DNA of 64,000 bases from Bacillus nakamurai (GCF_001584325.1 NZ_LSAZ01000022.1:79724-143723); one strand, 5' to 3'; counted from the first letter of the stretch, positions 35,244 through 44,770 are shown. Translations and numbers: made by a program. Notes: a model not told the origin generated them from the sequence alone.

Positions 35244-35280
35244 AAGGCCCCAATCCAATAAGGAGAGGGGCTTTTTCTTT
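35244..35280 (+). terminator. Terminator downstream of the SDR gene
   Basis: AAGGCCCC and GGGGCTTTTT stem about 160 bases after the SDR stop. Confidence 0.65.
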
Positions 35281-35304
35281 AATCCAGTTAAATCATAAGT
35301 TTTC

Positions 35305-35404
35305 TTAAAACATTCCAGGAAGCAGCATCTTTTCTTCTGAAATCTCGACATAACGCTTTCTGGCTAACATCAGGCCGCGTTCACTTGAAGAATTCGGTCC
35401 TTAT
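35305..35404 (-). pseudogene. C-terminal fragment of a lost protein
   Basis: About 32 codons, GPNSSSERGLMLARKRYVEI ... LLPGMF and stop, lie directly after an in-frame stop, without start or RBS. It reads like a real protein tail. Family not recognised. Confidence 0.4.
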
Positions 35405-35409
35405 AAATC

Positions 35410-35799
35410 TTACAATTTTCCAGTTAAAAACTGAGCTTCTCCAAGTCCGAAGCTCCAATCTGCATTGCCGTTTTCTGTAATTGAGATCATGACGTCTTCA
35501 GGTGAAATGCCGCACTCGGCTTCAAGCTTGTCAGCCATAAGTTTATATAATGTTTCTTTTTTGCTTTCAGTTCGGTCCTTGCTGACAATGCTGATGATGA
35601 CGATATCTTTGCTTCTGTTGAATCCGAGTCCGGTATCTTCAATAATAAGCTCATGAGCAGGAAGCTGATGAACGATTTGGTAACGATCCTTTACAGGTAC
35701 GTTAAATGCCTCAACCATGGCAGAGTGGGCAGTGTCCAATAATTTTTTTAATGATGTGTTATCCCGTCCTTCGATGACGTCAAAACGCAGTAATGGCAT
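35410..35799 (-). CDS. yodA: Tautomerase-superfamily protein
   Basis: A 129-residue tautomerase (YusQ/YrdN-like) starting MPLLRFDV: after Met removal the N-terminal proline would be the catalytic base. Two beta-alpha-beta units are visible ([11 protein letters not shown] and [28 protein letters not shown]). A good GGAGGAAG precedes ATG 35799. By position next to yodB it should be yodA; that name is from synteny. Substrate unknown. Confidence 0.75.
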   Translation of the reverse strand: MPLLRFDVIEGRDNTSLKKLLDTAHSAMVEAFNVPVKDRYQIVHQLPAHELIIEDTGLGFNRSKDIVIISIVSKDRTESKKETLYKLMADKLEAECGISPEDVMISITENGNADWSFGLGEAQFLTGKL

Positions 35800-36020
35800 A
35801 TCTTTCTTCCTCCCTGTTGGTTTCTATTGTTGCAATTTATGGAAAAGTATAACAAATAACCAAAACATTATCAATTTATAACCGTGATGTGATGTTTTTG
35901 TGTCGAGAGATGTTAAGCGCTTTACGGTATGTGCTGCGCTGCAAAACAGCCGGCCGCCCAATCAAAACCCGCCCTTTCCGAATACTCTTAAGAATAGGCA
36001 GACATAAAGGAGGAAAAAAC

Positions 36021-36257
36021 ATGTACCCTCATCATGAAATGTATCGCGGGAATTTCGGACCGGGCGGATATCCGGCGAGAGGTCCTTTTTTGTTCGGCGC
36101 TCCTTTAGTCGGCGGATTTTTAGGCGGCCTTCTCGGGGGCGCGCTTGTTACCGGGTTTGCGAGGCCCCCTTATGCGTACGGTGCTGCCGGTTACGGATAC
36201 GGAGGAGCTCCATACGGCGGTTTTGGACCCGGAGCGGGTTATCCGCCCTTTTATTAA
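36021..36257 (+). CDS. Glycine/tyrosine/proline-rich small protein
   Basis: A 78-residue protein: MYPHHEMYRGNFGPGGYPAR, a hydrophobic glycine zipper (GGFLGGLLGGALVTGF), then a Gly/Tyr/Pro-rich tail (GYGYGGAPYGGFGPG). AAAGGAGG lies 8 bases before ATG 36021. Low-complexity proteins of this kind are common in spore coats. No proof of that here. Confidence 0.7.
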   Translation: MYPHHEMYRGNFGPGGYPARGPFLFGAPLVGGFLGGLLGGALVTGFARPPYAYGAAGYGYGGAPYGGFGPGAGYPPFY

Positions 36258-36258
36258 A

Positions 36259-36292
36259 GAAAAACGGTCTGCATGATGCAGGCCGTTTTTTT
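36259..36292. terminator. Bidirectional terminator
   Basis: AAAAACGGTCTGCAT / ATGCAGGCCGTTTTTTT hairpin between the Gly-rich gene and the Hsp20 gene. Confidence 0.9.
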
Positions 36293-36761
36293 ATCTCATA
36301 ATTTCCACTTCCGACAAATTATAATCTTCCTGTTTTGAAAACATGACTTCAATAATCCCGTCTCTATAGACCGCCTTCGTTCCTTTCCGTTTAACGAGGC
36401 TAGGGAGAACGATTTCTTTTTTTTCTTCCGAAAGACTGCTGTTTTCAATAACAAGACTGTGTGACGTATGCTTAATCCTGATATGATCGAGTTCATCTTG
36501 TTCGATGGGAATTTTTGCAAAGACATGGTCGGAAGTTTCGAACAAGTCAATTTCCGGTTTCGGGGGTGCGGCTTCGACCGGCTCCGTTTTTTTGGAAAGC
36601 GGGTCGCGAAATGGAAATTGCCCCGCATAATCGGAACCGAACACACTTTCCATCACTTGGTTGACATATGACTCGACATCTTTTGGATCTGCATTCTTAA
36701 ACGTTTCTTTTGAAAACTGATTATTGAAGGGAAAATATCTATTCCATTCAAACATCGGCAT
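36291..36761 (-). CDS. Small heat-shock protein (Hsp20/alpha-crystallin)
   Basis: A 156-residue protein: variable N-terminal 65 residues, then an alpha-crystallin domain from about 68 to 150 (PEIDLFETSDHVFAKIPIEQ, HSLVIENSS, GTKAVYRDGIIEVMFSK). The last segment holds the G-x-I/L strand (DGIIEV). It lacks the usual IXI tail. Probably an ATP-independent holdase or a spore-associated Hsp20 like CotM/CotP. It differs clearly from the yocM protein at 62 kb. Confidence 0.85.
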   Translation of the reverse strand: MPMFEWNRYFPFNNQFSKETFKNADPKDVESYVNQVMESVFGSDYAGQFPFRDPLSKKTEPVEAAPPKPEIDLFETSDHVFAKIPIEQDELDHIRIKHTSHSLVIENSSLSEEKKEIVLPSLVKRKGTKAVYRDGIIEVMFSKQEDYNLSEVEIMR

Positions 36762-36853
36762 CTCACCCTTTCTTAACGGACAACATAGTATATGCCTGCC
36801 TGAAGCTTCCCGTGATATAATATAATCTGTTTACAGAAAGGAAGGGGAAGGCT

Positions 36854-37750
36854 GTGCAACGTAATGCCGCAAGAAAAGGAATCATTTATACCGCTGTTTC
36901 ATTTGCCATGTGGGGGCTGTTTCCGGTCTATTGGAAGCTTCTTGAACATATCCCGGCAATGGAAATTTTAGCCCACCGTATCATATGGTCGTTTGTCTTT
37001 ATGTGTGTGCTCTTGACAGTGCTTCGCAAGTGGAGGACGGGATGGCGGGAGCTGCGTTTGCTGAAGGCGAACGGAGGCCTATTGGCGCTTTTTTTCGCTT
37101 CCATTTTAATTTCCGTCAATTGGTTTGTATACATATGGGCCGTAAACCACGGTTTTTTGCTTGAAGCAAGTCTCGGATACTATATTAATCCGCTCGTTTC
37201 TGTACTTTTGGGCATCATATTTTTAAAAGAAAAGCTGAACCGACTTCAAATCGCAGCAGTGTCTATTGCCGGGGCAGCCGTCATCCTTTCCGCGTTTCAG
37301 TATGGCGCGGTTCCTTATATCGCATTATTGCTTGCATTCAGCTTCGGTTTATACGGCTTATGCAAAAAAAGAACCAGTTTGTCCAGCACGATCGGATTAA
37401 CGCTGGAAACACTATTGATTACACCTTTGGCACTTATTTATTTAGGTTATGCCGCTCATGGAAGCTCGTCTGGTGCATGGAGCGGGGAGACGTGGGCGCT
37501 GCTCTTTTTAGCCGGCGTATTTACGGCGCTGCCGCTGTTGCTGTTTGCAGAGGGGGCAAAGCGTCTGCCGCTTTATCAAGTGGGCATTCTGCAATATATT
37601 GCGCCGACCATTACCCTTATGCTCGGAGTATTTGTATATCATGAGCCTTTTTCAGGGCAAAAAGCGTTTACCTTCATTTGTATATGGGCCGCACTGCTGT
37701 TGTTTACGGTTTCACATCTGAAATGGAAACGGCCTTTAAAAAGCCGCTAA
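36854..37750 (+). CDS. yojE: YojE, RarD/EamA-family permease
   Basis: A 298-residue membrane protein with ten predicted helices in two EamA halves. RarD marks: KGIIYTAVSFAMWGLFPVYWKLL at the start, NWFVYIWAVNHGFLLEASLGYYINPL in the middle. GTG start with AAGGGGAAGG upstream. Probably an exporter of a metabolite; substrate unknown. Confidence 0.9.
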   Translation: MQRNAARKGIIYTAVSFAMWGLFPVYWKLLEHIPAMEILAHRIIWSFVFMCVLLTVLRKWRTGWRELRLLKANGGLLALFFASILISVNWFVYIWAVNHGFLLEASLGYYINPLVSVLLGIIFLKEKLNRLQIAAVSIAGAAVILSAFQYGAVPYIALLLAFSFGLYGLCKKRTSLSSTIGLTLETLLITPLALIYLGYAAHGSSSGAWSGETWALLFLAGVFTALPLLLFAEGAKRLPLYQVGILQYIAPTITLMLGVFVYHEPFSGQKAFTFICIWAALLLFTVSHLKWKRPLKSR

Positions 37751-37817
37751 GCCTTTCGCTTTCCAGCGGAAGCTTAAATTATGTATAATCATTAAGAGTA
37801 TGTAAAGGAGCTGTACA

Positions 37818-38096
37818 ATGGGAACTGATAAAGATTTAGCCGCAGCTTATACCGCACTGTGGAACAACCGTACACTCTCCGGTTCAACCCTTGAAGAAGT
37901 GGAGGAGGCCATTGATCTTGAGCTGCTGGATCAAAGAACACATCCGAGGCTCCGAAAACCGCTTCAGGAGAAATTTGTGCTGGCGGTGCAGCGAATTGTA
38001 AATTCCCGGCTGGAACCGATTGAGAAATGCGAATTGGTTGAATTACATACGAAACGTTTGCAATTTTTAAGAGAAGAAAGAGGGGAGCAGCTATGA
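37818..38096 (+). CDS. Small helical protein upstream of yojF
   Basis: A 92-residue acidic/basic helical protein (DKDLAAAYTALWNNRTLSG, EEVEEAIDLELLDQR). ATG 37818 with AAAGGAGC upstream. Its stop overlaps the yojF start (ATGA), so it is co-translated with yojF and bshB2. No family known to me. The operon suggests a link to bacillithiol or to YojF. Confidence 0.7.
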   Translation: MGTDKDLAAAYTALWNNRTLSGSTLEEVEEAIDLELLDQRTHPRLRKPLQEKFVLAVQRIVNSRLEPIEKCELVELHTKRLQFLREERGEQL

Positions 38097-38443
38097 AAGC
38101 AATCATAAAAGAAGATGTGCAAACTTCTTTAGAACAATTTGCGGATCGTCCTGTATATATCCATTTGGAAACGACAACCGGTTCTTATTCAGCACACCTG
38201 AATGAAAAAAACATGACGGTTGTAGCTTATATACGCAATGCGAAAGTGACGTACCAGCAGGCGAAGATAAAAGGCAGCGGCCCATATCGTGTCGGTTTGA
38301 AAACCGAAGAGGGCTGGATTTATGCAGAAGGTCTGACTGAATATACAGTAGATGACGAAAACCGTCTCTTAATGGCAGGGCATCTGCCGGGCGGAAAATT
38401 GGCGATTTCGCTTCAAATCAGTGAAAAGCCGTTTACAGTTTAA
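38093..38443 (+). CDS. yojF: YojF, DUF1806 protein
   Basis: A 116-residue protein of the YojF/DUF1806 family, beta-rich (RPVYIHLETTTGSYSA, VVAYIRNAKVTYQQAKIKG). Lies between the 92-residue gene (4-base overlap) and bshB2 (17-base gap). B. subtilis YojF is encoded with BshB2; role unclear. Confidence 0.92.
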   Translation: MKAIIKEDVQTSLEQFADRPVYIHLETTTGSYSAHLNEKNMTVVAYIRNAKVTYQQAKIKGSGPYRVGLKTEEGWIYAEGLTEYTVDDENRLLMAGHLPGGKLAISLQISEKPFTV

Positions 38444-38460
38444 AGAAAAGGGTGAAAATC

Positions 38461-39126
38461 ATGAAAGAACACGTACTCGTCATCCTGCCTCACCCTGATG
38501 ATGAATCATTTGGAGTGGCAGGGCTGATTGCCTTACACAGACAAAAAGACATTCCCGTTACGTATGCTTGCGCAACCCTTGGCGAAATGGGCCGGAACAT
38601 GGGAGATCCCTTTTTCGCCAACCGTGAAACACTTCCGCTGTTAAGGAAGCAAGAGCTGATTGACGCATGCAAAGCGATGGACATCACCGATCTGAGAATG
38701 CTCGGATTACGTGATAAAACACTTGAATTTGAAGATGACGAGTGGCTGGCGGACATCATGGAAGAAATCATCGATGATGTAAAGCCGAGTCTGATCGTTA
38801 CATTTTATCCGGGACACGGCGTCCATCCGGATCATGATGCCTGCGGTGAAGCGGTAATCAGAGCTCTTTACAGGAAGAAAAAAGAGGATCGCCCGCGCAC
38901 GCTCTGCATGGCGATCACCCGCAACAGGGAAGAAGCCGTCGGCAAGCCTGACGTCATCCTTAATATCAAGGAAGTCGCTGATATTAAAATGAATGCCTTA
39001 AAAGCACACCGCACCCAAACAGAAGGCATGCTCAGAGAGCTTGAAGAAAAAATAAAAAATAACGAACCGGTTCTCCAAACTTGGTTTGAAGAAGAAGTGT
39101 ATTGGACGTACCCGTGGAAAGATTAA
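38461..39126 (+). CDS. bshB2: Bacillithiol biosynthesis deacetylase BshB2
   Basis: A 221-residue LmbE-type zinc deacetylase acting on GlcNAc-malate in bacillithiol synthesis, and possibly on bacillithiol S-conjugates. Metal motif PHPDDES (residues about 11-17) and the later histidines in GHGVHPDHDACG. ATG 38461 with AAAGGGTG upstream; the start at 38452 is less likely. Confidence 0.94.
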   Translation: MKEHVLVILPHPDDESFGVAGLIALHRQKDIPVTYACATLGEMGRNMGDPFFANRETLPLLRKQELIDACKAMDITDLRMLGLRDKTLEFEDDEWLADIMEEIIDDVKPSLIVTFYPGHGVHPDHDACGEAVIRALYRKKKEDRPRTLCMAITRNREEAVGKPDVILNIKEVADIKMNALKAHRTQTEGMLRELEEKIKNNEPVLQTWFEEEVYWTYPWKD

Positions 39127-39128
39127 TA

Positions 39129-39166
39129 AAAAAGGTATAAGGCGATTTTCAGCCTTATACCTTTTT
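39129..39166 (+). terminator. bshB2 terminator
   Basis: AAAAAGGTATAAGGC / GCCTTATACCTTTTT palindrome. Confidence 0.92.
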
Positions 39167-39177
39167 AATTTTCAGCT

Positions 39178-39592
39178 CAGAAGCGATCCGAAGACCGTAC
39201 TGATATATCGGAAAATGTCAGGCCGAGAACCGCCGTTTGGGCAATTTCCGGGCGAATCCCCGATAATGTCGATTTGACCCCGAGCATTTTAATGAGCAGG
39301 AATATTTCTTCTATAAAAATATGAATCACCAAATGATGTAATCAAATGCTCCTTATCTAGAGCCCTTCAAACGCCCGCTCCTTTAACGCGGACTTATAGA
39401 CTTCCTCATCATCAGAAAAAATTCGATTGATCTGATAGTTGAACGCCAGGTTTTGTTTTTTAGAATTTGCTGTCACCGCAGGATCAGCGGAAGTATAAAC
39501 AGTATTTTGTTCCGTTTCTTGAATAGTTTCAAACCATGTTTTACTTATCTCTTCCGCGTGATGCGTATAGCTGTATACTTTTTGGCATGTTT
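39178..39592 (-). pseudogene. Decayed rsbR-type stressosome gene (yojH/rsbRC remnant)
   Basis: Two fragments of an RsbR paralogue remain. The 5' one (about 39592 to 39359) reads HHAEEISKTWFETIQE, TVYTSADPAV, KKQNLAFNYQIN and then stops at a TAG. The 3' one (about 39310 to 39178) reads LIKMLGVKSTLSGIRPEIAQ then LTFSDISVRS, the end of a STAS domain. The middle (rest of the globin-like N-domain and most of STAS) is deleted, and the start is disturbed. In B. subtilis yojH (rsbRC) occupies this position between yojG and yojI. Confidence 0.82.
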
Positions 39593-39615
39593 CTTTTCCT
39601 TTATGAGAGCACCTT

Positions 39616-40962
39616 TTATTTCACATAACGTTTTTGCAGCTTGAGCAGCCTGAAGAACAAACCGACAGCCCCTGCGGCAAGTCCGGCAATTAAACCAATC
39701 CAATAGCCGTATGCCCCAAGGCTCGTATAGGTGCCGACAGCATAACCGACGGGCAGCCCGATGATCCAATACGAGATAAAAGCCGTGCCGAGAGTATAAT
39801 TCACATCCTTATATCCTCTCAGAGCGCCTTGAATAGGGGCGGCAATCGCATCAGACAGCTGGAAAAACAGTGCATAGATTAAAAAGTGCTGCGTCAAAAG
39901 CAATACATCCGGGTCAGATGTATACATCCCGGCGATTTGCGGTCTGAACAGCAGAATAAAAGCTGCCGTGCATAAAGAAAAACAAATGGCAATCACAATA
40001 CCGATATAACTGTACGAACGGGCATCTTTGTAGCGATTTGCACCGGCTTCAAAGCCGACTAATATGGTCAGCGCCATGGATACGCTGAGCGGCAGCATAT
40101 ACAGAAGGGAAGCAAAATTCATCGCCGCCTGGTGGGCTGCGATCGTCACCGTCTGAAAATGGCTCATCAGCAATGTGACCGCCGCGAAGATGCTCGTTTC
40201 AAAAAACACGGCAAAGCCGATGGGCAAGCCGATTTTTAACAGCTTTTTGCACTCGGACAGCGAAAAACGGTACAGTTTACGGAACACGGAGTATCCGGCA
40301 AACGGCTCGAATTGATAAACGATAAAAAAGCTGATCGCGCAAATACACCAGTAGGTGAGAGCAGAAGCGAGTCCGGCGCCGACACCGCCTAATGCAGGCA
40401 TTCCGAGCTTTCCGAATATAAAAACATAATTTAAAGCAAAGTTGATAGGCAATGAACAAAGCGTAATCAGCATGGTAACTCTCGTTTTCCCGAGTGAATC
40501 AATAAACGAGCGCAGCACCGCATACACAAATAAAGGAAAAATGCCAAGTGATAAAAAGCCTAAAAAATGTTTGGCAATATCCTGAACATGCGGTTCAAGA
40601 TGCAAACTTCCTAAAATCAAATCAATGGTGCAAAAGCCGATGAGGATAACGGCCGCGCTGAGAATTGCCGCTACATAAACGGCTTGGATGACGGAAAACG
40701 GCACATCTTTATGCCTTCCCGCCCCAAACAGCTGCGACACGATAGGCGTAACGGCCATTAATATTCCGGCAAGTCCTGTATAAATCGGCGTCCACAGGCT
40801 GGAACCTATCGCAACGCCGGCTAAATCGGCCGCGCTCACTTTTCCTGACATGACGGTATCTAAAAACGTAATAAGAGAAAGGCCTGCCTGTGTAATTAAA
40901 ATCGGAATGAAGATATGTAACAGCTGTCTGACTTTTTGGCCATTCGTTATGGTTTCTCTCAA
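39616..40962 (-). CDS. yojI: YojI, MATE-family multidrug transporter
   Basis: A 448-residue efflux protein with 12 membrane spans in two MatE halves (HIFIPILITQAGLSLITFLDTVM; KIGLPIGFAVFFETSIFAAVTLLM). NorM-type signatures such as IAAHQAAMNFASLLYMLP are present. TTG start at 40962 with CGGGGA upstream. Likely exports cationic compounds by Na+ or H+ antiport. Confidence 0.93.
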   Translation of the reverse strand: MRETITNGQKVRQLLHIFIPILITQAGLSLITFLDTVMSGKVSAADLAGVAIGSSLWTPIYTGLAGILMAVTPIVSQLFGAGRHKDVPFSVIQAVYVAAILSAAVILIGFCTIDLILGSLHLEPHVQDIAKHFLGFLSLGIFPLFVYAVLRSFIDSLGKTRVTMLITLCSLPINFALNYVFIFGKLGMPALGGVGAGLASALTYWCICAISFFIVYQFEPFAGYSVFRKLYRFSLSECKKLLKIGLPIGFAVFFETSIFAAVTLLMSHFQTVTIAAHQAAMNFASLLYMLPLSVSMALTILVGFEAGANRYKDARSYSYIGIVIAICFSLCTAAFILLFRPQIAGMYTSDPDVLLLTQHFLIYALFFQLSDAIAAPIQGALRGYKDVNYTLGTAFISYWIIGLPVGYAVGTYTSLGAYGYWIGLIAGLAAGAVGLFFRLLKLQKRYVK

Positions 40963-41037
40963 GTTGGGTTCCCCGTTTCTTTATTTTAACGAGAGAAATT
41001 ATAACATTTTATGTATAAAAAGCAATGAACACTTAGC

Positions 41038-41148
41038 CTACTCTTTTTTGGTCGATTTCGGCTTTTTAAACATCCGGGCATAAATAAATGAAAGAGAAAT
41101 GATCCCTAAAAAGGTGCAGATATATTGCATCAATCGTGCAAACTCCAT
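41038..41148 (-). CDS. 36-residue membrane peptide upstream of yojI
   Basis: Codes for a single-span peptide (MEFARLMQYICTFLGIISLS start, RMFKKPKSTKKE basic tail). GGAGG precedes ATG 41148 with about 10 bases spacing. Divergent from cdaS and 75 bases before yojI, so it could be co-transcribed with yojI. No family known. Confidence 0.6.
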   Translation of the reverse strand: MEFARLMQYICTFLGIISLSFIYARMFKKPKSTKKE

Positions 41149-41239
41149 TGGGCCGCGCCTCCTTTCTTTTTTATGATGTGCATGAACACGCATATCCATG
41201 CGCAGGTTGCGGAAAATAAGAGAAAGGAGCTGATGATGT

Positions 41240-41866
41240 ATGCACCGAATCCAAATGACCGAAAGTGCGTTTACCGCTGCTGTCCAAACCTATTTGAAGC
41301 AAATTATGGAGGATGCCGCAATGATATTGCGGACATTGGACGAAAAAGATCAATGCCTTCTTTGCGATTTAGATGAGCTGGGCCATACGTTTCAGGAAAT
41401 GCAGGCGATCGCCTCATCGTTTTACTTACAGTCATATATAGAGCACTTTACACCTTCATATACAGAGCTGGCGATGGCGGTTCAGCATCTGGCCGAAGAA
41501 AAACACGGCGCGCTGATTGTCATTGAGCGTACAGACACGCTGGACGGGCTGATCCAAAAAGGAACCAGTCTGCATGCGGAAATCAGTGCTGCTTTAATTG
41601 AAAGTATTTTTTATCCCGGAAACCCGCTTCATGACGGTGCCGTGCTTGTGAGAGAAAACCGGGTCGTATCGGCTGCCAACGTACTTCCGTTAACAACAAA
41701 ACAAGTGGATCTCAAATTCGGCACGCGCCACAGGGCCGCAATGGGTCTTTCGGCTGTGACTGATGCGCTTGTTCTCGTCGTCTCAGAAGAAACGGGAAAA
41801 ATGTCCTTCGCTAAGGATGGCGGCCTGTATCCGCTTGTATCACAGCGAGCCCTTCATACAAAATAA
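41240..41866 (+). CDS. cdaS: Sporulation-specific diadenylate cyclase CdaS
   Basis: A 208-residue enzyme making c-di-AMP from two ATP, used in spore formation and germination in B. subtilis. N-terminal two-helix autoinhibitory part (residues 1-70), then the DAC domain with DGA at 132-134 and RHR at 163-165. AAAGGAG about 12 bases upstream of ATG 41240. Single gene. Confidence 0.95.
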   Translation: MHRIQMTESAFTAAVQTYLKQIMEDAAMILRTLDEKDQCLLCDLDELGHTFQEMQAIASSFYLQSYIEHFTPSYTELAMAVQHLAEEKHGALIVIERTDTLDGLIQKGTSLHAEISAALIESIFYPGNPLHDGAVLVRENRVVSAANVLPLTTKQVDLKFGTRHRAAMGLSAVTDALVLVVSEETGKMSFAKDGGLYPLVSQRALHTK

Positions 41867-41986
41867 TAAGAAAGTAGGAATATTGTACTCATTTAAATAT
41901 TAACGAAGTGAATATCTTTACCTTTTTCTGTATACGTGTTATCGTTGAATTATACATAAAATTTAAAAGGAAAAGGGAGTGGAGAA

Positions 41987-43198
41987 ATGGCAAATGTATT
42001 AATGATCGGTTTTCCGGGAGAAGGCCACATCAACCCGTCTTTAGGCGTTGTAAAGGAATTAAAGGCAAAAGGTGAGAACGTTGTATATTACGGTGTAAAG
42101 GAATACGAAGAAAAAATCGTATCAAGCGGTGCGGAATTCCGTGAATATGAGGATTTCCGAAAAGATCAATTCGGGAAAAACGCAACAGGCGATGAGAACA
42201 GAGACTTTACAGAATTTTTAGTGCTGATGCTCGATACCTCTAGAAAAGCCGCACTCCGCATTATCGAGGAAGTAAAGCAGGAGTCATATGATTACATGAT
42301 GTATGACCACCACTTTCTGGCAGGAAGACTTGTCAAAAACATATTAAAACTGCCGGCATATTCCCTTTGTACGACGTTTGCGATGAATGAAGAATTCGTG
42401 AAAGAGGTCTTCTCAAACGTGAGCATGGTCTCAGAAGAATCACCATTTTATCCGGCTTATGCTGAGAAAGTCAGCCAATTAAATAATGAATTCAGCGCAG
42501 GAATTAACACTCCGTTTGATATTTTCTCAAATGACGGCAAAAAAACGATTGTGTTTACCTCAAGAGCTTTTCAGCCGAAGGAGGAGCATTTCGGAGCCTC
42601 ATACCTTTTTGTCGGGCCGTCTATTACCGACAGGCCGCTAGACAGCGATTTCCCATTAGAACAGCTTGAAGGGGAAAAGGTGCTGTTTATTTCGATGGGT
42701 ACGATTTTCAACAATCAAAAGGAATTATTTAATCAATGCCTAAAAGCATGCAGGGACTATGAAGGAAAGGTTGTTATGTCTATCGGCAAGCATCTTGATC
42801 CGGGCGAACTGGATGAGATTCCGCCGCATGTCATCGTCAAACCATACGTGCCGCAGCTTGAAATCCTGAAAAGGGCGGACTTGTTTATCACTCACGGAGG
42901 GATGAACAGCACGAGCGAAGGCCTTTATTACAAAACGCCGATGATCGTGATTCCGATGGGCGGTGATCAATTTGCTGTCGGCAGCCAAGTGGAAAAGACA
43001 GGTGCGGGCAAGCTGTTTAAAAAAGAAGATATAACTGCTGAACTGCTGAAAGAGACGATAAAAGAAATAAGTGAAAATCCTGAGTATCAAGAAAAAGTAA
43101 ATGAAATAGGAGAATCACTGAGAACTGCCGGAGGCGCAAAGCGCGCAGCCGAGCTGATATTAGAAGACGTGAAAGCTGCTGATTCTGCAGCATTGTAA
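41987..43198 (+). CDS. yojK: YojK, macrolide-type UDP-glycosyltransferase
   Basis: A 403-residue GT1 enzyme. N-terminal acceptor motif MIGFPGEGHINPSLGVV; C-terminal donor motif FITHGGMNSTSEGLYYKTP with MGGDQ. Related Bacillus enzymes (YjiC, BcGT types) glycosylate flavonoids and macrolides using UDP-glucose. RBS AAAAGGGAG. Natural substrate unknown. Confidence 0.93.
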   Translation: MANVLMIGFPGEGHINPSLGVVKELKAKGENVVYYGVKEYEEKIVSSGAEFREYEDFRKDQFGKNATGDENRDFTEFLVLMLDTSRKAALRIIEEVKQESYDYMMYDHHFLAGRLVKNILKLPAYSLCTTFAMNEEFVKEVFSNVSMVSEESPFYPAYAEKVSQLNNEFSAGINTPFDIFSNDGKKTIVFTSRAFQPKEEHFGASYLFVGPSITDRPLDSDFPLEQLEGEKVLFISMGTIFNNQKELFNQCLKACRDYEGKVVMSIGKHLDPGELDEIPPHVIVKPYVPQLEILKRADLFITHGGMNSTSEGLYYKTPMIVIPMGGDQFAVGSQVEKTGAGKLFKKEDITAELLKETIKEISENPEYQEKVNEIGESLRTAGGAKRAAELILEDVKAADSAAL

Positions 43199-43204
43199 TG
43201 ACTC

Positions 43205-43238
43205 CCCGTTTCCTGAAAAGGAAACGGGATTTTTTTTG
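43205..43238 (+). terminator. yojK terminator
   Basis: CCCGTTTCC / GGAAACGGG stem with eight T residues. Confidence 0.9.
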
Positions 43239-43514
43239 GCCCTCATTCGGAGGAGGAATTTTCCCGTAAAAAAGAGAATTGTATGAAAAACAGACAAGAA
43301 AGGAGGAAAATCGCGAAAAAAATGAAAATGATTCCAAAGTCTTTTGTGAAATGGTCTCTATTTATGTAAAATGTGTGGCGTTACTTGCTGATCATAGGTT
43401 CTCAAATGAAACAAAAATGGTGTCGACATCTGAATAAATCCTGCATGATAGAAGATTGTCCCGAAAAATGGACGATTCCTTTAGCAATGATGACAATAGG
43501 AGGTTTTTCGTTAT
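43239..43514. promoter_or_regulatory. cwlS upstream region
   Basis: About 275 bases with no supported gene, although one frame is open from 43373. In B. subtilis cwlS is driven by SigH plus other factors. I cannot place a promoter with certainty. Confidence 0.4.
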
Positions 43515-44744
43515 ATGAAAAAAAAGATCGCAGCCGGCTTGGCTGTTTCTGCAATGATGACTTCAACATTCGCCGTGCATCCCGCCGAGGCTAAAACGAT
43601 TCAAGTAAAAAGCGGCGACTCTCTTTGGAAACTTTCCCGTCAATATCATACAAGCATTTCAGCCCTGCAGTCGGAAAATAAACTAAAATCAACGATACTG
43701 CACCCGGGACAGCGGCTGAACATACCAGACGTCAATACACATAAGACCGCCAAAAAAGGCAAAAACACTACGGGAACCTACACAGTTACATACGGTGATT
43801 CGTTATGGGTCATCGCTAAAAACCACAGCATGAGCGTTTCAGAGCTCAGAAGCCTGAATCATTTGAGTTCGGACGTTATCTATCCGGGACAAAAACTGAA
43901 AATCAAAGGTTCAGCCGGCGGCACAGATGGAGGCGGTAAACAGACTAATCCTGATAAAGGCGCGTCACCATCAGGAACTTATACCGTAAAACTCGGCGAT
44001 TCGCTGTGGAAAATCGCCAATCAAGCCGGTATGACAATCGCTGAATTAAAGACGTTAAACCATTTACAGTCCGATATGCTGTATCCGAAACAAGTCTTAA
44101 AAATCAAAGGCTCTTCAAAGAGCGGAAACAGCGGCACAAAAACACCTTCTAAACCAAATTCTTCTGAGAAGCCTTCTGCATATACAGTGAAATCGGGCGA
44201 TTCCCTCTGGAAAATTGCCAATCGGTTTGGCATCACCGCTCAACTCATCAGAGAAAAAAACAAGCTCACATCTGATGTGCTGCAAATCGGACAAGTTCTG
44301 GTGATTAACGGAACGAATAAAACGGAAGACCCTGTGCAGCGGCCGGAAAATAAGCCGTCTGTGCCCGAAACCCCGGTTGAGACAGGATCAAAGATTGACA
44401 GAATGATAGCCGAAGCGAAAAAATACGTCGGCGTTTCTTACCGATGGGGAGGCAACACCCCTGCGGGATTCGACTGCAGCGGTTATATCTATTACCTTTT
44501 GAATAAGGTAAGCTCTGTTTCTCGTCTGAGCACTGCCGGATACTGGAATGCGATGAAACATGTCAGCCAGCCGTCCGCGGGCGACTTTGTCTTCTTTACG
44601 ACATATAAAGCGGGCCCTTCTCATATGGGAATTTATTTAGGCGGCGGCAGCTTTATCCACGCAAGCTCCTCCGGTGTTGAAATTTCAAATTTAAGCAATT
44701 CCTATTGGAAAAAAGCCTATTTAGGGGCGCGCAGTTATTTTTAA
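43515..44744 (+). CDS. cwlS: CwlS, LysM peptidoglycan D,L-endopeptidase
   Basis: A 409-residue exported hydrolase cutting the D-gamma-glutamyl-meso-DAP bond, involved in late cell separation. Signal peptide (to about residue 26, AEA), four LysM modules (each with GDSLW: about 28-71, 88-131, 154-197, 223-267) and an NlpC/P60 domain (about 290-409) with catalytic Cys in [11 protein letters not shown] and His in [19 protein letters not shown]. The Ser/Thr/Lys-rich linkers between the LysM units are as usual. Confidence 0.95.
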   Translation: MKKKIAAGLAVSAMMTSTFAVHPAEAKTIQVKSGDSLWKLSRQYHTSISALQSENKLKSTILHPGQRLNIPDVNTHKTAKKGKNTTGTYTVTYGDSLWVIAKNHSMSVSELRSLNHLSSDVIYPGQKLKIKGSAGGTDGGGKQTNPDKGASPSGTYTVKLGDSLWKIANQAGMTIAELKTLNHLQSDMLYPKQVLKIKGSSKSGNSGTKTPSKPNSSEKPSAYTVKSGDSLWKIANRFGITAQLIREKNKLTSDVLQIGQVLVINGTNKTEDPVQRPENKPSVPETPVETGSKIDRMIAEAKKYVGVSYRWGGNTPAGFDCSGYIYYLLNKVSSVSRLSTAGYWNAMKHVSQPSAGDFVFFTTYKAGPSHMGIYLGGGSFIHASSSGVEISNLSNSYWKKAYLGARSYF

Positions 44745-44770
44745 AAAAGCCTTTCGGGGCTTTTTTTGTT
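44745..44770 (+). terminator. cwlS terminator
   Basis: AAAGCCTTTCGGGGCTTTTTTT: short stem and T run. Confidence 0.8.
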
